DNA from: JAGVSZ01 sp963747775
Lineage (GTDB): Bacteria; Pseudomonadota; Gammaproteobacteria; Burkholderiales; SG8-39
Length of the DNA stretch: 64,000 bases
Direction of reading: 5' to 3'
Assembly (NCBI GenBank): GCA_963747775.1
Contig: CAVVGT010000007.1
Location: forward strand, 248,001 to 312,000
Translations under genes and position numbers: made by a program
Part shown: positions 11,241 to 19,874 of the stretch, piece by piece
Layout: every line of letters begins with the position of its first letter
Numbering within the stretch: position 1 is the stretch's first letter
Notes under the pieces: generated by a model
The model's input: the letters and a program-made list of their open reading frames with translations, nothing else
Database searches by the model: none
What the model was told of the DNA's origin: nothing

Positions 11241-12920
11241 TCAGCGCTTCATCGCCTTGGCGCGCAACGCATCGAGCGTGGTCTGGGTGGTAATGGCCTG
11301 CGGATCGATCCGGATCTCGATCAGCGCGGGCTTGCCGGCGGCGAGCGCCCGCTCGAAAGCCGGCGCGAACTGGGCGGTCTCCTCGACGGTTTCCCCATGC
11401 GCGCCGAACGCGCGCGCGTACGCGGCGAAATCGGGGTTGCGCAAATCGGTCCCGTACACGCGCGCCGGATAGTCGCGCTCCTGGTGCATCCGGATCGTGC
11501 CGTACATGCCGTTGTTGACGACGATGAAGATCACCGCCGCGTTGTACTGCACCGCGGTCGCGATCTCCTGGCCATTCATCAGGAAGTCGCCGTCGCCGTT
11601 GATCGAGATCACCACGCGATCAGGCGCCGCGATCTTCGCCGCCACGCCGGCCGGCGCCCCGTAGCCCATCGCGCCGGAGGTCGGCCCGAGCTGCGTATGG
11701 AGGCGGCCGTGCCGGTAGAAGCGGTGGAACCAGCCCGAGAAGTTGCCGGCGCCGTTGGCGAGGATTGCGTTCTCCGGCAGTCGCCGGCCGAGGAAGTCGA
11801 CGATCTCCCACATCTGCACGCGGCCGGGGTTGTCGCGACGCGTCGTCCAGTCGCGATAGTCCGCGTTTGCGGCCTGCGTCGCGGCTCGCCACCCCGCCGC
11901 ATCGACGGGCGGCATCGCCGCCAGCGCGGCCGCGATCTGCGGCATGCCGGCATTGATCAGCAGGTCGCCCTGATAGACGCGGCCGAGCTCCTCGGCGCCG
12001 GCGTGCACGTGCACGAGCTTCTGCACCGGGCGCGGCGGTGCGAGCAGCGTGTAGCCGCCGGTCGTCATCTCGCCGAGCCGGGGCCCGATCGCCAGCACGA
12101 GGTCGGCGTCCTTGATGCGCGCGGCGAGCTTCGGGTTGATGCCGATGCCGACGTCGCCGGCGTAGTTCGCGTGCCGGTTATCGAACACGTCCTGAAAGCG
12201 GAAGGCGCAGCCGACCGGCAAGGCGTTCGCCTCGGCGAAGCGCTGCAGGTCCGCGCATGCGCGCTCGTTCCAGCCGCTGCCGCCCGCGATGACGAACGGA
12301 CGCTGCGCGGCCGCGAGCAGCGCACGCAGTCGTTCGATGTCGGACGCGGCGGAGCTCGCCTGCACCTCGCGGTAGGGATCGGTGTCCGACACCGCCGCCG
12401 TCTGGACGAGGACGTCCTCGGGCAACGCCAGCACCACGGGGCCCTTGCGGCCCGACATCGCACAGTGGAAGGCGTGGCTCAGGTATTCGGGCACGCGGTC
12501 GGCGCGGTCGATGGAGGCGACCCACTTCGCCATCTGGCCGTACATCCGGCGGTAGTCGATCTCCTGAAACGCCTCGCGCTCCACGAAATCGGTGCCCACC
12601 TGGCCGATGAAGAGGATCATCGGCGTCGAATCCTGGAAGGCGGTGTGCACCGCGATCGATGCGTTGGTCGCGCCCGGGCCGCGCGTGACGAAGCAGATGC
12701 CGGGCCTGCCGGTGAACTTGCCGTACGCCTCCGCCATGTATCCGGCACCACCGTCCTGGCGCGCGACGATCAGGCGAATTGCGTCGCGCGCGTCGTAGAG
12801 CGCGTCGAGCACTGCGAGATAGCTCTCGCCGGGAACGCAGAAGGCGGTGTCGACGCCGTGCACTTTCAGCGCGTCGACGAGTATCTGCGCGGCGGTGCGT
12901 ACCTTCAGCTCGTGCTGCAT
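11241..12920 (-). CDS. thiamine-diphosphate-dependent enzyme (acetolactate synthase-like)
   Basis: 559 residues in three domains. The N-terminal Pyr domain has the catalytic glutamate in FCVPGESYLAVLDAL. A central domain follows. The C-terminal PP domain has the ThDP/Mg motif starting INGDGDFLMNGQEI and closing VNNGMYGT. It resembles catabolic acetolactate-synthase-like, oxalyl-CoA- or benzoylformate-type decarboxylases more than biosynthetic IlvB, because no IlvN-type small subunit is adjacent. An aldehyde dehydrogenase lies 3 bases upstream, which suits a 2-oxoacid decarboxylated to an aldehyde that is then oxidised. The exact substrate is unknown. Confidence 0.87.
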   Translation of the reverse strand: MQHELKVRTAAQILVDALKVHGVDTAFCVPGESYLAVLDALYDARDAIRLIVARQDGGAGYMAEAYGKFTGRPGICFVTRGPGATNASIAVHTAFQDSTPMILFIGQVGTDFVEREAFQEIDYRRMYGQMAKWVASIDRADRVPEYLSHAFHCAMSGRKGPVVLALPEDVLVQTAAVSDTDPYREVQASSAASDIERLRALLAAAQRPFVIAGGSGWNERACADLQRFAEANALPVGCAFRFQDVFDNRHANYAGDVGIGINPKLAARIKDADLVLAIGPRLGEMTTGGYTLLAPPRPVQKLVHVHAGAEELGRVYQGDLLINAGMPQIAAALAAMPPVDAAGWRAATQAANADYRDWTTRRDNPGRVQMWEIVDFLGRRLPENAILANGAGNFSGWFHRFYRHGRLHTQLGPTSGAMGYGAPAGVAAKIAAPDRVVISINGDGDFLMNGQEIATAVQYNAAVIFIVVNNGMYGTIRMHQERDYPARVYGTDLRNPDFAAYARAFGAHGETVEETAQFAPAFERALAAGKPALIEIRIDPQAITTQTTLDALRAKAMKR

Positions 12921-12923
12921 CGC

Positions 12924-14364
12924 TCAGCCCGCGAGGACGTACGCGGTCTTGACCGTAGTGTAGAACTCGATCGCGTAGCGCCCCTGCTCCCGCGGCCCGT
13001 AGCTCGACTCCTTGCGGCCGCCGAAGGGCACGTGGTAGTCGACGCCCGCGGTGGGAAGGTTGACCATCACCATCCCCGCCGCCGAGTTGCGCCGGAAGTG
13101 CGCGGCGTGCTTCAGCGAGGTGGTCGCGATCCCCGATGACAGCCCGAACGGCGTGTCGTTCGCGACCGCCAGCGCCTCGTCGTAGTCCTTTACCCGGATC
13201 ACCGACGCGACCGGCCCGAAGATCTCCTCGCGATTGATCCGCATCGAGGGGCTGGTCTCGGTGAAGAGCGCCGGTTGGAGATAGAAACCGGGCGTCGGGC
13301 GCTCGAGGCGCACGCCTCCGGCCGCGAGCCTGGCGCCCTCGCGTTTCCCGATGTCTATGTACTGCAAGGTCCTGCTCCAGCTGCTTCTGGTCCACGACCG
13401 GCCCGATGTCGGTGCCGTCCTTCAGCGCGTCGTCGACCTTGAGCGCGCCGAGCTTGGCCGTGAGGGCGGCGACGAAGCGATCGTGGATGCCTTGCGTGAC
13501 GATCAGGCGGCTGGACGCTGTGCAGCGCTGCCCGGTCGAGTAGAACGCGCTCTGCAGCGCGCAGTTCACCGCGACGTCGAGGTCCGCGTCGTCGAGGACC
13601 ACCTGCGGGTTCTTGCCGCCCATCTCGAGCTGCACCTTCGCCAGCCGCTGCGCGCAGGCGACGGCGACGCCCTTGCCGACCGCCTGCGACCCGGTGAACG
13701 ACACCGCGTCGATGCGCCGGTCATTGACCAGCTTCTCGCCGACGACCGACCCGCGACCCATCACCAGGTTGAACACGCCTTTCGGGATGCCGCTGCGCGC
13801 GATGATCTCGGCGAGCGCCCAGGCGCTCCCGGGGACGAGATCGGCGGGCTTGAACACGACGCAATTGCCGTACGCGAGCGCCGGCGCGATCTTCCAGGCC
13901 GGGATCGCGATCGGGAAATTCCACGGCGTGATGATGCCTATGACGCCGACCGGCTCGCGTGTGATCTCGACGCCGATCCCCGGCCGCACCGAAGGCACGA
14001 GCTCTCCGGCGAGCCGCAGGCACTCGCCGGCGAAGAACTTGAAGAGGTAACCGGCGCGCCCCGCCTCGCCGATGCCCTCCGGCTTCGTCTTGCCTTCCTC
14101 GCGCGAGAGGAGCATCCCCAGCTCCTCGCGGCGCGCGAGGATCTCGGTGCCGATCTTGTCGAGCGCGTCGGCGCGCGCCTGCACGCTCCCGCGCGACCAG
14201 GCCGGGAACGCCGCGACGGCCGCGCCGATCGCGGCGTCGATCTGCGCCGCGCTCGCATGCGCGTACTCGCCGACCACGTCGCCGGTGTTGGACGGGTTGA
14301 TGTCCGGCGCCGCGCGCTCGCCCGCAACCCATGCGCCGTCGATGAAATTTTCGCGTACGCCCAT
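12924..14364 (-). pseudogene. NAD(P)-dependent aldehyde dehydrogenase, interrupted by a 1-base insertion
   Basis: Together the two frames give a full-length ALDH of about 480 residues: Rossmann region ITPWNFPIAIPAWKIAPA, GSQAVG, catalytic Glu in LEMGGKNPQ, and catalytic Cys in STGQRCTASSR, all in the first frame from the ATG at 14364. The frame changes at 13366-13367, where an extra A on the plus strand turns DLQYIDIG into DLAVHRHR. The second frame then supplies EEIFGPVASVIRV and PFGGRKESSYGPREQG to the stop. The catalytic residues are upstream of the shift but the C-terminal oligomerisation part would be lost. It may be a real mutation or a sequencing error in a doubled base. Spacing to its neighbours (3 and 14 bases) indicates an operon. 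Confidence 0.85.
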
Positions 14365-14378
14365 GATCGCTCTCCCGC

Positions 14379-14729
14379 TCAGCCGACGCTCTTGGCGGCC
14401 TTGATCATCGCCTCCAGCTTCGCGGCGAAGAACGGGGCCGGGTTCATGACGCGCGTCTCCTGGTGCTGGATGAACGCCGTCACCTTGGGGATGTACGCCT
14501 GCCAGCCGGGGTCGGCCATCAGCTTCGCGCGGTACTCGGCGCGCTGCTTGAGGTCCTCGTACGCCCACATGTGCACGACGATGTTGAGCGTCCCGATCTC
14601 GGTCGTGTAGTAGCCCACCATCGCCGGCAGGATTCGCGTCTGGATCGCCAGCCCTTCCTCCTGGTAGAGCTTCAGGTAGGCCGGCGTCTTGCCGGGGTGC
14701 AGCGTGTAGATGCGCTCTTCGACGAACAT
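14379..14729 (-). CDS. NIPSNAP family protein
   Basis: A 116-residue dimeric alpha/beta-barrel (ferredoxin-like) protein. It begins MFVEERIYTLHPGKTPAYL and contains the conserved core VVHMWAYEDLKQRAEYRAKL, both characteristic of NIPSNAP. In bacteria such genes sit beside aromatic or acyl catabolic genes; their biochemical role is unsettled. It is the first gene of the minus-strand cluster running to the Bug receptor. A TAGAAT -10-like element lies upstream at 14763-14768 (minus). Confidence 0.88.
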   Translation of the reverse strand: MFVEERIYTLHPGKTPAYLKLYQEEGLAIQTRILPAMVGYYTTEIGTLNIVVHMWAYEDLKQRAEYRAKLMADPGWQAYIPKVTAFIQHQETRVMNPAPFFAAKLEAMIKAAKSVG

Positions 14730-14787
14730 GCGGGGCTCCTGGAGGGTGACCGAGGCTGGCGGATTCTAATCCCGGAGCGCCGCACAA

Positions 14788-14817
14788 AGAAAAAGGGCGG
14801 TGCGTCGCGCACCGCCC
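14788..14817 (-). terminator. intrinsic terminator of the BamE-like lipoprotein gene
   Basis: On the minus strand a perfect 9-bp stem (GGGCGGTGC / GCACCGCCC) with a 5-base loop is followed by TTTTTCTTT. It lies 25 bases past the stop of the gene at 14842-15153 and just upstream of the NIPSNAP promoter region, separating the two units. Confidence 0.8.
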
Positions 14818-14841
14818 ACGCGGGGATCGACCGGGGGCCGG

Positions 14842-15153
14842 TCAGCCGAAGAGCACGTCCACGCCGACCAGCTTGCCGTTCTTCTTCTCGAGAATGATGA
14901 TCGTCTTCTCGTCGACCTGATTGAAGTTGTCCGGGTCGAAGGTCTTCTTCTGGTAGACCCAGCGCGGCTTGTCGGGATTGGCCGCGTCGATGCTCACCGG
15001 CTTGCCCATCTTGCTCTCGATGTCCTCGGCGCCGACGCCGACGACGTACCCGTTGAACTGGCCGCGCGAGTGCGTCCCGCCCGAGCACCCCGCCGCGACG
15101 GCGACAGCCAGAACGAGGAACGCCGTCTTGAGGATGCGGCTGAATCGGGTCAT
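14842..15153 (-). CDS. small BamE/SmpA-like outer-membrane lipoprotein
   Basis: 103 residues. A lipoprotein signal ends in the lipobox AVAAGC (Cys near residue 23), followed by a short Ser/Gly linker. The remainder has the BamE-like pattern: a helix with a turn (VGVGAEDIESKMGKPVSID), a strand (RWVYQKKTF) and a final beta pair (TIIILEKKNGKLVGVDVLF). BamE proteins support beta-barrel assembly; this could be a paralogue of unknown role. It is monocistronic with its own terminator. Confidence 0.65.
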   Translation of the reverse strand: MTRFSRILKTAFLVLAVAVAAGCSGGTHSRGQFNGYVVGVGAEDIESKMGKPVSIDAANPDKPRWVYQKKTFDPDNFNQVDEKTIIILEKKNGKLVGVDVLFG

Positions 15154-15281
15154 TGCACTGCCTCCTTTGATCGAATCCGGGGTGGCCGTGGGGCCAAATT
15201 CTCAGTATTGCACTTTAGCGCGTCCCGCTTACGGGCCTCTGACGGGAAGCTTGCGCCAGACTTACGCCGGCCCGGAATGGC

Positions 15282-15287
15282 TACAAT
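15282..15287 (+). promoter_or_regulatory. -10 element upstream of the CoA-binding protein gene
   Basis: TACAAT preceded by TGGC (extended -10 form) lies 25 bases before the ATG at 15313. No convincing -35 was found at 16-18 bases. A transcript from here would have a very short leader. Confidence 0.4.
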
Positions 15288-15312
15288 CGGGCCTCCCGCC
15301 CGCGAGCCCCTC

Positions 15313-15786
15313 ATGGTCGACGACATCCCCGGTCTGCGCCGCATCCTTGCAACGAGCAAGGCGATCGCGGTGGTGGGCCTGTCCGCCGACTGGTTCCGGC
15401 CGAGCTATTTCGCGGCGAAGTACCTGCTCGAGCACGGGTACACGGCGATCCCGGTGAACCCGCGCTACGACGCGATCCTCGGGCAGAAGTGCTACAAGTC
15501 GCTGCGCGACATTCCCGGGAAGGTCGACATCGTCGACGTGTTCCGCAAGAGCGCCGACGTCGGCCCGATCGCCGACGACGCGATCGCGATCGGCGCCAAG
15601 GTCTTCTGGCAGCAGCTCGGCGTGACGAACGCGGAAGCCGCGCGCAAGGCGGAGGCCGCCGGGCTCGAGACGGTGATGGATCGCTGCGTGAAAATCGAGC
15701 ATGCGCGGCTGTTCGGCGGCCTCAACTGGGCCGGCGTGAATACCAGGGTCATCTCGGCGAAGCGGCCGAAATACATCGCGAACTGA
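15313..15786 (+). CDS. CoA-binding domain protein (YccU type)
   Basis: 157 residues forming one Rossmann-like CoA_binding domain. It reads KAIAVVGLSADWFRPSYFAAKYLLEHGY at the start, PVNPRYDAILGQKCYKSL in the middle, and FWQQLGVTNAEAARKAEAAG with MDRCVKIEHARLFGGL at the end. The ATG at 15313 is preferred over one 36 bases upstream because conserved sequence begins just after it. The function of the family is unsettled; binding to CoA or a nucleotide is inferred from the fold. It ends 4 bases before the sulfhydrylase gene, so they are co-transcribed. Confidence 0.85.
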   Translation: MVDDIPGLRRILATSKAIAVVGLSADWFRPSYFAAKYLLEHGYTAIPVNPRYDAILGQKCYKSLRDIPGKVDIVDVFRKSADVGPIADDAIAIGAKVFWQQLGVTNAEAARKAEAAGLETVMDRCVKIEHARLFGGLNWAGVNTRVISAKRPKYIAN

Positions 15787-15790
15787 CGCT

Positions 15791-17086
15791 ATGCCCGACC
15801 GCACCTTCGGCTTCGAGACCCTCGCGCTGCACGCCGGCCAGATTCCGGACCCGGCCACGGGCGCGCGCGCGGCGCCGCTGTACCAGACGACCTCGTTCGT
15901 CTTCGACTCGGCCGAGCACGCGGCGAGCCTCTTCAACCTGCAGACGTTCGGCAACGTCTACTCGCGCATCTCCAATCCGACGGTGGCGGTGTTCGAGGAG
16001 CGCATGGCGGCGCTCGAGGGCGGGCGCGCGGCGCTCGCCACGGCCACCGGCCAGGCCGCCGAAGCGGTCGCGCTCATGACGCTGCTCGAGGCGGGCGACC
16101 ACGTCGTCTCCGCCGCGACGCTTTACGGCGGCACGCATACGCTGCTCGGCGTGAACCTGAAGAAGTTCGGCATCGACGCGACGTTCGTCGACGCGGACGA
16201 CCCGGAGAACTTCCGGCGGGCGCTCAGGCCGGGCACCAAGCTGCTATACGCGGAAACGCTCGGCAATCCGTCGATCAACGTCGTCGACATCGCCGCCATC
16301 GGGGCGATCGCGCGCGAGGCCGGCGTGCCGTTCGTCGTCGACAATACGGTGCCCTCGCCCTACCTCTGCCGGCCGCTCGACTGGGGCGCCGACATCGTGG
16401 TGCACTCGGCGACCAAGTACATCGGCGGCCACGGCACCACGATGGGCGGCGTGATCGTCGAGTCGGGCAAGTTTCCCTGGGGCAACGGCAAGTTCCCGGG
16501 GATGACGACGCCCTCGACCGGCTACCACGGCGTCATCTTCCACGAGACCTTCGGCGACTTCGGTTACACGATGCGCTGCCGGATGGAGACGATGCGCACC
16601 TTCGGCCCGGCGCTCGCGCCGTTCAACGCCTGGATGCTGCTGCAGGGCCTGGAGACGCTGCCGGTGCGCATGGACCGCCATTGCGCGAATGCGCTCAAGG
16701 TTGCGGAGTTCCTGTCGGCGCATCCACAGGTGACCTGGGTGAACTACCCCGGCCTGCCGGGAAACAAGTATTACGAGCTCACTCGAAAGTACATGCCGAA
16801 GGGCGCGAGTGGCCTGCTCTCGTTCGGGATCAAGGGCGGGGTGGCCGCGGGCGAGAAATTCATCGACGCCGCGACCTTCATGAGCCACCTCGCGAACATC
16901 GGCGACGCGAAGACGCTGGTGATCCATCCGGCTTCGACGACGCATCGCCAGATGACCGAGGAGGACCAGGTGAAAGCGGGCGTTCTGCCGGAGATGATCC
17001 GCGTGTCGGTCGGAATCGAGACGCTGGACGACATCCTGTGGGACCTCGACCAGTCGCTGCACGCGGCTGCGAAGGAACCAGGATGA
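15791..17086 (+). CDS. metY: O-acetylhomoserine sulfhydrylase (Cys/Met metabolism PLP enzyme)
   Basis: 431 residues, the usual length for MetY. It opens FGFETLALHAGQIPDPATGARA. It has the substrate/PLP contact YSRISNPTV, the PLP-lysine motif HSATKYIGGHGTTMGG, and the C-terminal VGIETLDDILWDLDQSL. It would make homocysteine from O-acetylhomoserine and sulfide (or methionine from methanethiol). Related cystathionine gamma-synthases are shorter, by about 40-50 residues. No SAM or cobalamin riboswitch is possible upstream because the preceding gene ends 4 bases before the start. Confidence 0.9.
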   Translation: MPDRTFGFETLALHAGQIPDPATGARAAPLYQTTSFVFDSAEHAASLFNLQTFGNVYSRISNPTVAVFEERMAALEGGRAALATATGQAAEAVALMTLLEAGDHVVSAATLYGGTHTLLGVNLKKFGIDATFVDADDPENFRRALRPGTKLLYAETLGNPSINVVDIAAIGAIAREAGVPFVVDNTVPSPYLCRPLDWGADIVVHSATKYIGGHGTTMGGVIVESGKFPWGNGKFPGMTTPSTGYHGVIFHETFGDFGYTMRCRMETMRTFGPALAPFNAWMLLQGLETLPVRMDRHCANALKVAEFLSAHPQVTWVNYPGLPGNKYYELTRKYMPKGASGLLSFGIKGGVAAGEKFIDAATFMSHLANIGDAKTLVIHPASTTHRQMTEEDQVKAGVLPEMIRVSVGIETLDDILWDLDQSLHAAAKEPG

Positions 17087-17180
17087 AACCGCTGCCGAAG
17101 GCATCGCTTTCCCTGGCTTCGGGGAGCGCGAGGGGGCGTCGCAAGGCGGCTATTGCCCTCTCGTATCGTGGAGAACGCCA

Positions 17181-18245
17181 ATGATCAGTTACGACGTCGT
17201 CGAACACGGCAAGCCGCTCCAGCGGGTCGTCAAGGACACCCCGAAGCCGCAGGGCACGGAGGTGCTGGTGCGGGTCACGCGCTCCGGGGTGTGCCACTCG
17301 GACCTGCACATCTGGGACGGGTACTTCGATCTGGGCGGCGGCAAGAAGTTCTACGTGAAGGATCGCGGCTGCGTGCCGCCGTTCACGCTCGGCCACGAGC
17401 CGTTCGGCGCCGTGGAGGCGCTCGGCCCCGACGCGAAGGGCGTCGCGGTCGGGCAGCAGAAGCTCGTCTACCCCTGGATCGGCTGCGGCACGTGCACGAT
17501 GTGCAAGGCGGAGCAGGACAACTACTGCCTGCAGCAGCGCTTCCTCGGCGTGTTCCGGCCGGGCTCCTACGCAACGCATGTCGTGGTGCCCGATGCGAAG
17601 TACCTCGTCGACGCCGACGGCGTCGAGGCGGGCTTCGCCGCCACGCTCGCCTGCTCGGGACTCACGGTCTACAGCGCGATCCGGAAACTGCCGGCGCTCA
17701 CCGGGCGTGACTGGGTGGTCGTGCTCGGCTGCGGCGGGCTCGGGCTGATCGCGCTCTCGACGTTGCGCGCGCTCGGCATCGAGCGCGTGATCGCGTGCGA
17801 CGTCGACGCATCGAAGTTCGCGGCCGCCAAGGCCGCCGGTGCGCGCGAGACGGTGAACTCGCACGACCTGCCGACCGCGCTCGGCCACATCCACCAGGTC
17901 TCGGGCGCGGCGGTCGCGGGCGCCCTCGACTTCGTGGGCATGCCGGCGACCTTCAATCTCGGCACGGCCGCGCTCGCGAAGGGCGGCCGCTACGTGCTCG
18001 TCGGCCTGTTCGGCGGCGAAGTCACCTTCTCGCTGCCGCCGATCGCGCAGCGCGCAATCTCGATCATGGGCTCCTATGTCGGCAACCTGCACGAGCTGCG
18101 CGAGGTCGTGGCGCTCGCGCGCTCGGGCAAGCTCAAGGCCACGCCGGTCGAGACGCGTCCCGCAACCGAAGTGAACCGCTCGCTCGACGAGCTGAAGGCC
18201 GGCAAGATCATCGGCCGCGTCGCTCTCGACTTCGAAAACGCATGA
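17181..18245 (+). CDS. zinc-dependent alcohol dehydrogenase
   Basis: 354 residues of the MDR family. It has catalytic-zinc residues in GVCHSDLHIWDG and LGHEPFG, and structural-zinc cysteines in CGTCTMCKAEQDNYC. The cofactor site is VVLGCGGLGLIAL, followed by CDVDASK with Asp after the second strand, which favours NAD. The insertion DLGGGKKFYVKDRGCVPPFT before GHE is characteristic of a subgroup of benzyl/aryl alcohol-type enzymes. Its stop overlaps the next start (ATGA), indicating translational coupling to the gamma-glutamyltransferase. Confidence 0.9.
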   Translation: MISYDVVEHGKPLQRVVKDTPKPQGTEVLVRVTRSGVCHSDLHIWDGYFDLGGGKKFYVKDRGCVPPFTLGHEPFGAVEALGPDAKGVAVGQQKLVYPWIGCGTCTMCKAEQDNYCLQQRFLGVFRPGSYATHVVVPDAKYLVDADGVEAGFAATLACSGLTVYSAIRKLPALTGRDWVVVLGCGGLGLIALSTLRALGIERVIACDVDASKFAAAKAAGARETVNSHDLPTALGHIHQVSGAAVAGALDFVGMPATFNLGTAALAKGGRYVLVGLFGGEVTFSLPPIAQRAISIMGSYVGNLHELREVVALARSGKLKATPVETRPATEVNRSLDELKAGKIIGRVALDFENA

Positions 18246-19867
18246 ACGACATGAACGCGGTCGCGAACGCGCCGGCCCTGCAACTCGGCGATCTCACCAG
18301 CCCTTACTTGAGCGCGCGCCGCCCGACGCTCGCGCGCAACGTCGTCTCGACCTCGCAGCCGCTCGCCGCGCAGGCGGGGCTGCAGGCCCTCGCCGCGGGC
18401 GGCAACGCGATGGACGCGGCGCTTGCCACCGCGATCACGCTCACGATCGTCGAGCCGATCTCGAACGGCATCGGGTCGGATCTCTTCACCACCGTCTGGG
18501 ACGGCCAGAAGCTGCACGGGCTGAACGCCTCGGGCCGCTCGCCGGCCGCATGGACGCCGGAATATTTCGCCGGCCAGAAGACCGTCCCGCAGCGCGGCTG
18601 GAACAGCGTATCGGTCCCGGGCTGCGTGTCGGCGTGGGTCGAGCTCTCGGAGCGCTTCGGGCGTCTGCCGTTCGAGCGGTTGTTCGACGCGGCAATCCGG
18701 TACGCGTTCGACGGCTACCTCGTCTCGCCGTTCGTCGCGCAGCGCTGGGAGCTGCAGGCGCGCGAGCTCAAGGTGCAGCCGGGCTACTCGGAGGCGTTCA
18801 TGCCCGGCGGGCGGGCGCCGCGCGCCGGCGAGCTGTTCCGGCTGCGCGAGGCTGCGACGACGCTCGAGCTGATCGCGGAGACCCGCGGCAAGGCGTTCTA
18901 CCACGGCGAGCTCGCCGGGAAGCTCGCGGCGCACGCCGCCGCGTGCGACGGCGCGCTAACGCGCGCGGACCTCGCCGCCCACACGAACGACTGGGTCGGG
19001 ACGATCGCCCAGGACTACCGCGGCTATACCGTGCACGAGATCCCGCCGAACGGCCAGGGCATCGTCTGCCTGATGGCGCTCGGCATGCTGCAGCACTTCG
19101 ACGTCGCGAGCCTGCCGGTGGACTCGCCCGACAGCGTGCATCTGCAGATCGAGGCGGTGAAGCTCGCCTTCGCCGACGCGCGCCGCTACGTCGCCGACGC
19201 GGTGGCGATGGACGTAAAGCCGGGTGCGCTGCTCGACCGCGATTACCTCGCTGCGCGCGCGCGCCTGATCGACATGAAGCGCGCGCAGGACTTCGGCCAC
19301 GGCACCCCGCCGCGGGGTGGCACGATCTATCTCACCGCGGCCGATGCCGAAGGCATGATGGTCTCGCTCATCCAGTCGAACTACATGGGGTTCGGGTCGG
19401 GCGTCGTGGTGCCCGGCACCGGCATCAGCCTGCAGAACCGCGGCGCGGGCTTCGTGCTGAACGAGGGCCATCCCAACCGCGTTGCGCCGCGGAAGCGCCC
19501 GTATCACACGATCATTCCTGGCTTCGTTACGAAGGGCGGCGTGCCCGTGATGAGCTTCGGCCTGATGGGCGGCACGATGCAGCCGCAGGGCCACACGCAG
19601 CTGATGGTCCGCATGGTCGACTACGGTCAGAACCCGCAGGCCGCGATCGACGGCCCGCGCTTCCGCATCATGACCGGGCTCGATATCAACGTGGAGCCCT
19701 GGTTTCCGAACGCAACCCTCGAGGCGCTCGCGCGGCGTGGCCATCGCCTGGTGGAGCTGCCGGAGGGCTACATGGACTTCGGCTGCGCGCAGATCGCGCT
19801 GAAGGTCGATGGCGGCTACGTGTGCGCCTCCGACGCGCGGCGCGATTCGCTCGCGGTGGGGTTCTGA
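18242..19867 (+). CDS. gamma-glutamyltransferase family Ntn-hydrolase
   Basis: 541 residues beginning at the ATG that overlaps the ADH stop. GGT landmarks are VVSTSQPLAAQAGLQALAAGGNAMDAA at the N-terminus, the self-cleavage/nucleophile Thr in RGGTIYLTAADAEG (about residue 360), and GSGVVVPGTGISLQNRG afterwards. The C-terminus ends in YVCASDARRDSLAVGF. No signal peptide is evident, so this is probably a cytoplasmic GGT-like acylase or hydrolase rather than the periplasmic glutathione-degrading enzyme. Placed between an alcohol dehydrogenase and an amidase, it may release amino groups from gamma-glutamyl or related amides. Confidence 0.87.
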   Translation: MNDMNAVANAPALQLGDLTSPYLSARRPTLARNVVSTSQPLAAQAGLQALAAGGNAMDAALATAITLTIVEPISNGIGSDLFTTVWDGQKLHGLNASGRSPAAWTPEYFAGQKTVPQRGWNSVSVPGCVSAWVELSERFGRLPFERLFDAAIRYAFDGYLVSPFVAQRWELQARELKVQPGYSEAFMPGGRAPRAGELFRLREAATTLELIAETRGKAFYHGELAGKLAAHAAACDGALTRADLAAHTNDWVGTIAQDYRGYTVHEIPPNGQGIVCLMALGMLQHFDVASLPVDSPDSVHLQIEAVKLAFADARRYVADAVAMDVKPGALLDRDYLAARARLIDMKRAQDFGHGTPPRGGTIYLTAADAEGMMVSLIQSNYMGFGSGVVVPGTGISLQNRGAGFVLNEGHPNRVAPRKRPYHTIIPGFVTKGGVPVMSFGLMGGTMQPQGHTQLMVRMVDYGQNPQAAIDGPRFRIMTGLDINVEPWFPNATLEALARRGHRLVELPEGYMDFGCAQIALKVDGGYVCASDARRDSLAVGF

Positions 19868-19874
19868 AGACGCG

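Noticed and set aside
11241..12920. Calling the ThDP enzyme biosynthetic IlvB
   Set aside because: No IlvN-type subunit or ilvC nearby; the context is catabolic with aldehyde dehydrogenase and a Bug receptor.
15787..15790. SAM or other riboswitch before metY
   Set aside because: Only 4 bases separate it from the upstream gene, so there is no room.
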